DNA of 64,000 nucleotides from Scatosoma sp900555925 (lineage in GTDB: Bacteria > Bacillota > Clostridia > Christensenellales > Borkfalkiaceae). The stretch is taken from positions 30,752 to 94,751 of the forward strand of contig CAUGYD010000009.1 of the NCBI GenBank assembly GCA_959603585.1, given 5' to 3'. Positions 60,794-64,000 of the stretch are shown in pieces. Both the position numbers and the translations under genes were made by a program. The notes under the pieces are model-generated. The model was not told the DNA's origin. It did not search any database and was given only the letters and a program-made list of their open reading frames with translations. Numbering within the stretch: position 1 is the stretch's first letter; each line of letters opens with the position of its first letter.

Positions 60794-62595
60794 CAGTCGT
60801 TACCTCCTTTGTCGATCGCTTTGAGAGCGGCCGCCGCTTCGGATTCCGCCCTTTGAGTCTCCTCGTTTTCGGGCGTTTTTCCCTTGGTCTGCTCCTCGTA
60901 GATTTCGCGGTAAATCTCGCTCGACTGCATGAGTTCTTCGTGCGTGCCGGAAGCGATGATTTTTCCGCCGTCCATGACGAGGATTTTGTCGGCGCTTTCC
61001 ACCGACGCGACGCGCTGCGCAATGATGATTTTCGTGGTATCGGGAATTTCTTCCGCAAACGCCTTTCGGATCAGAGCATCCGTCTTGGTATCGACCGCCG
61101 AAGTCGAATCGTCGAGAATGAGCACTTTGGGTTTTCTCAAAAGGGCGCGGGCGATACAGAGCCTCTGCTTCTGACCGCCGGATACATTGGTTCCTCCCTG
61201 TTCGATATACGTATCGTAGCCGTCGGGGAAAGAGCGAACGAATTCATCTGCCTGAGCTAATTTGCATACTCTTTCAAGCTCCTCATCGGAAGCGTTGGGA
61301 TTTCCCCAGCGGAGATTCTCCTTGATCGTTCCGGAGAAGAGGACGTTTTTTTGCAGGACGACAGCGACTTCGGTGCGAAGGAAGTCGAGGTCATAATCCT
61401 TGACGTTGACGCCGCCGACATATACGGCGCCCTCGGTGGTGTCGTAGAGACGGGGAATCAGCTGAATGAGCGACGTTTTCGACGCGCCCGTGCCTCCGAG
61501 AATGCCGACCGTCTCGCCGGGGCGAATGTCGAGATTGATGTCGGACAGAGCATATTTCTCCGCCTTTGCGGAATATTTGAAGCTGACGTTATCGAAACGG
61601 ATACCGCCGTCCTTCATTTCCTTAATTCCGTTTTCGGGGCTGACGAGGTCAGATTTCTGTTCGAGCACTTCCGTAATACGCCGAGCGGATTCTCCCGACA
61701 TCGTGATCATTGCGAAAACCATAGCCAGCATCATGAGCGATGAAAGAATCTGAACGCCGTAAGTAATCATGGCGGAGAGGTCCTGCGGCTCCATGGACGA
61801 ACCGCCCGAACTAATAATAATGCGAGCGCCGAACCAAGATACAAGAAGGGAAGCGAGATACATACAGAACATCATGACGGGCGAAACGAGTGCCATCATT
61901 TTTTCTGCTTTTGTGAAGTCGGCCTTGACTTCTCCCGAAATCTTGGCGAACTTTTCCTTTTCATAGTCTTCGCGCACAAAGGATTTGACGACGCGGATAC
62001 CGCCGACGTTTTCCTGAACGGAATTGTTCATTGCGTCGTATTTTTTGAAAATACGGCGGAAGAAGGGCATGACGTACACTACGATAAGGACCATTACCAC
62101 CAAGAGAATGGGCAGAATCGCGAGATAAATGAGTGCCAAAGTATGATTGATCGTAAAGCCCATGATGAACGAGAAAATGAACATCAAGGGAACGCGCACC
62201 GCGATACGGATACACATCTGAAACGCCATCTGAACGTTAGAAACGTCCGTGGTCAGCCTCGTGACGAGAGAGGAGGAGGAAAACTTATCCACGTCCTTGA
62301 AGGAAAACTGTTGGACGGAATAAAATAAATCCTGTCTCAAATTTTTAGCGAAACCGCAGCTCGCCGTCGCGGCAAATTTTCCTGCCAGAACGCCGCCCGT
62401 CAAGGACAGAGCCGCCATAAGAATAAGTATTCCGCCGTATGCGAGCAGTCGCGGCATATCTCCGACATAATCCATCATGGTCGTCATGAACATGGGAATC
62501 AGACATTCGCACACAACTTCGAGTATCATACATACGGGGGTCAGTATTGCGTGTTTTTTATATTCCCGCACGCTTTTGACCAATGTCTTTACCAT
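60793..62595 (-). CDS. ABC exporter half-transporter, first subunit
   Basis: A 600-residue half-transporter with six transmembrane helices and an ATPase. Walker A is GGTGASKTS, Ser replacing the usual Gly before Lys. The signature is VSGGQKQRLCIARAL. Walker B reads VLILDDSTSAVD, with Asp in place of the catalytic Glu, the hallmark of the degenerate site in heterodimeric exporters. It is controlled by the MarR gene upstream. I prefer the ATG at 62595 with GGAGG 14 nt upstream; a TTG at 62616 is possible. Confidence 0.92.
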   Translation of the reverse strand: MVKTLVKSVREYKKHAILTPVCMILEVVCECLIPMFMTTMMDYVGDMPRLLAYGGILILMAALSLTGGVLAGKFAATASCGFAKNLRQDLFYSVQQFSFKDVDKFSSSSLVTRLTTDVSNVQMAFQMCIRIAVRVPLMFIFSFIMGFTINHTLALIYLAILPILLVVMVLIVVYVMPFFRRIFKKYDAMNNSVQENVGGIRVVKSFVREDYEKEKFAKISGEVKADFTKAEKMMALVSPVMMFCMYLASLLVSWFGARIIISSGGSSMEPQDLSAMITYGVQILSSLMMLAMVFAMITMSGESARRITEVLEQKSDLVSPENGIKEMKDGGIRFDNVSFKYSAKAEKYALSDINLDIRPGETVGILGGTGASKTSLIQLIPRLYDTTEGAVYVGGVNVKDYDLDFLRTEVAVVLQKNVLFSGTIKENLRWGNPNASDEELERVCKLAQADEFVRSFPDGYDTYIEQGGTNVSGGQKQRLCIARALLRKPKVLILDDSTSAVDTKTDALIRKAFAEEIPDTTKIIIAQRVASVESADKILVMDGGKIIASGTHEELMQSSEIYREIYEEQTKGKTPENEETQRAESEAAAALKAIDKGGND

Positions 62596-62754
62596 AACCG
62601 AATTTATATCCTCCAAAAAATGTTTTTCCTTTTTTGATGTGCCGCCGTTCGCAGACTTATAAAGCCTCCGGCTTCCTTTGAAAACCGTTCCGCGGTTTTC
62701 CCGTTCTTGCCCGAATCCGTTCCTCTACTTTTTTGAATCTTTTTTCAATGAAGT

Positions 62755-63177
62755 TTATTCTAAATTCGCATAGATTCGTTGTAGATATCCCTTAAAAACC
62801 CGCCTTTCCTCATCGGAAAATCCTTTCAGGAGAGTTTCCTCCGTCTCGCGCTGTTGGGCTTTCATTTCTCTGAACATTTCCTCTGCGGTTTCCGTAATGG
62901 ACACATTTTTTGCCCTGCGGTCGTTTTTGTCCGACTCGGCACGCACGAACCCCTTTTCTTCCAGCCGAGAGACGAGTCCCGAAACGGTAGCGTGGGAAAC
63001 ATCGAAATATCTTTCTATATCTCGAAGCGTGACCGGTTCCTTTTTGCCATAAGTGTGAAGATACCAAAGCACCTTTCCCTGGGAAAAGGTCACCCCGCTC
63101 TCCTCGCGTTTATCGTTCGCCCTCCGCTCCATCTTTTCGCTGATTTTTTTCAGGAGCAATCCTATATGCGTTTCCAT
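62755..63177 (-). CDS. MarR-family transcriptional regulator
   Basis: A 140-residue winged-helix regulator (KVLWYLHTYGKKEPVTLRDI, then DVSHATVSGLVSRLEEKGFV and the wing ESDKNDRRAKNVSIT). MarR proteins bind palindromes near their own promoters and derepress exporters when drugs or oxidants bind. It sits first before the exporter pair (138-bp gap after it). Start at 63177 with AGGAA upstream; the longer frame runs through its promoter leader. Confidence 0.92.
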   Translation of the reverse strand: METHIGLLLKKISEKMERRANDKREESGVTFSQGKVLWYLHTYGKKEPVTLRDIERYFDVSHATVSGLVSRLEEKGFVRAESDKNDRRAKNVSITETAEEMFREMKAQQRETEETLLKGFSDEERRVFKGYLQRIYANLE

Positions 63178-63303
63178 AGCGTTCCTCGTTTTATTGCCGC
63201 CCCATTTTGGGACACAATACCTCTCTGCCCGAAAATCATTCTCAGCCGCAATATAATCTCGCCGAACAATTCTTTTCCGCCGCAGTTTCAAAACAGTATA
63301 CTT

Positions 63304-63332
63304 ATTATATGAAGCATGCTACATAAAGTCAA
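63304..63332 (-). promoter_or_regulatory. Promoter of the marR-exporter operon with palindromic spacer
   Basis: Minus strand TTGACT (63332-63327), 17-bp spacer, TATAAT (63309-63304). The spacer holds ATGTAGCATGCTTCAT, a 16-bp palindrome with a single mismatched pair position, a likely MarR operator. Confidence 0.75.
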
Positions 63333-63358
63333 GCGTTTGAAAGGGGTAATTTATCATT

Positions 63359-63380
63359 TCACAAAACTTTCATTTTGTGA
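63359..63380. promoter_or_regulatory. Inverted repeat upstream of the XRE gene
   Basis: TCACAAAA-CTTTCA-TTTTGTGA, a perfect 8-bp dyad between the marR promoter and the XRE gene. It could be an operator for either regulator. Confidence 0.5.
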
Positions 63381-63474
63381 CAAAAATAGACAAAAAAAGC
63401 GCTCGAAAATCAAGTAAAATAAAAGAAAAAACTTACCGCACGGCAAGGAGCGCTGTAAGAAAAAGGAGAGAGGT

Positions 63475-63813
63475 TTGACAAACGGAAATTTTTCCCTCAG
63501 ACTGAAAGAGGCAATGGAGCGAAAGGGCGTAAACGGTCGGCAGCTGGCGGAAGAAACAGCCGCAACGGAAGCGACCGTCTCCCGATATCTGAGCGGAGCG
63601 CGAAATCCCGAAAACTTTGAAATTTTAGCGTCGATAGCGCGATTTTTAGAGGTTTCGACCGATTATCTTTTAGGACTCACGAACAATCCTTATCGAAAAG
63701 GTTCCCTGCCCGAAGAAGTAAAAGAACTGCTCGCCCGATATTTACGGGCGAGCGACAACGACAAAAAAGTACTGTGGACGCTTCTCGACAAATACGCGGA
63801 CGGACCCGAATAA
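63475..63813 (+). CDS. XRE-family HTH regulator
   Basis: A 112-residue protein. An N-terminal HTH (RLKEAMERKGVNGRQLAEET, then EATVSRYLSGARNPENFEIL) ends in TDYLLGLTN. A short C-terminal helical region (LPEEVKELLARYLRASDNDK) follows, as in many free-standing XRE repressors. The start is TTG at 63475, supported by AAGGAG 6 nt upstream; no in-frame ATG fits the HTH start. Divergent from marR. Function unknown. Confidence 0.88.
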   Translation: MTNGNFSLRLKEAMERKGVNGRQLAEETAATEATVSRYLSGARNPENFEILASIARFLEVSTDYLLGLTNNPYRKGSLPEEVKELLARYLRASDNDKKVLWTLLDKYADGPE

Positions 63814-63837
63814 ATCCCCCGCCCTTTCCCTTGCGTT

Positions 63838-64000
63838 TATCTTATCTCTGCTATCTTATTCCTGCTATCTTATTCCTGCTATCTTATTCCTGCTATCTTA
63901 TTCCTGCTATCTTATTCCTGCTATCTTATTCCTGCTATCTTATTCCTGCTATCTTATTCCTGCTATCTTATTCCTGCTATCTTATTCCTGCTATCTTATT
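63838..64000. repeat. 14-bp tandem repeat, at least 11 copies, cut by window end
   Basis: TATCTTATTCCTGC repeated head to tail without change after a first variant unit (TATCTTATCTCTGC, 63838-63851). It starts ~25 bp after the XRE stop codon and continues past the window. Not coding in any long frame. Confidence 0.95.

Noticed and set aside
63838..64000. 14-bp repeats as a CRISPR array or attachment site
   Set aside because: No spacers, unit too short, no integrase nearby.
1..64000. tRNA and rRNA genes
   Set aside because: No cloverleaf with a GGTTCGA-type T-loop and no rRNA motif was seen by eye; a covariance search would be decisive.

Overview
This is a chromosomal segment of an endospore-forming, Gram-positive Clostridia-type bacterium of intermediate GC content. 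The evidence is the spoIIGA-sigE-sigG cluster, a YlmC/YmxH sporulation protein, a six-cysteine SCIFF peptide with its radical SAM maturase in the usual clostridial order (tgt, yajC, TIGR04086 protein, scfA, scfB, secDF), HemZ, and a minus-strand plsX-rnc-smc-ftsY group. No rRNA, tRNA, CRISPR array, insertion sequence or phage structural gene was seen. I cannot name the species.

Layout. 0-1.7 kb: the end of a DUF4130 protein, then two paralogous double-HTH regulators around a small Spo0A-C-like protein. 1.8-8.4 kb: ferritin-like protein, YlmC, TldD/TldE, then sigG, sigE, spoIIGA. 8.5-15.9 kb: an MFS transporter, a BMP-type nucleoside ABC importer, and xpt behind a guanine-type riboswitch; together these suggest purine uptake and salvage. 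16.2-20.8 kb: an ABC transporter pair in line with trmD, rbgA, rnhB and yraN. 20.9-28.9 kb: ftsY, smc, rnc, plsX, asnS. 28.9-33.0 kb: a small Cys-rich protein divergent from an XRE repressor with twin operators, then vanW-like, PHP and recF genes. 33.1-37.0 kb: dnaA and mnmG on the plus strand, plus a P-loop kinase. 37.1-40.5 kb: a GT-C/GT2 envelope glycosylation pair and an orphan membrane protein with a cysteine tail. 40.7-50 kb: pnp, rpsO, hemZ, an MBL hydrolase, rel, recJ. 50.4-58.5 kb: secDF, SCIFF locus, DUF2975/HTH pair, TIGR04086 protein, yajC, tgt. 58.8-63.8 kb: a MarR-controlled heterodimeric ABC exporter and an XRE protein. The window ends inside a 14-bp tandem repeat.

Most genes are on the minus strand. 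Many sigma-A type promoters can be read with 17-bp spacers, and most operons end in clear hairpin terminators. Most of the window is conserved housekeeping. The least explained parts are regulatory DNA: inverted copies of the translation-start region at both double-HTH genes, the paired CGACC-N5-GGTCG operators near 29.4 kb, the variant purine riboswitch, the intercistronic hairpin in the SCIFF locus, four noncoding tandem-repeat tracts, and dnaA lying next to recF and mnmG without dnaN or visible DnaA boxes.
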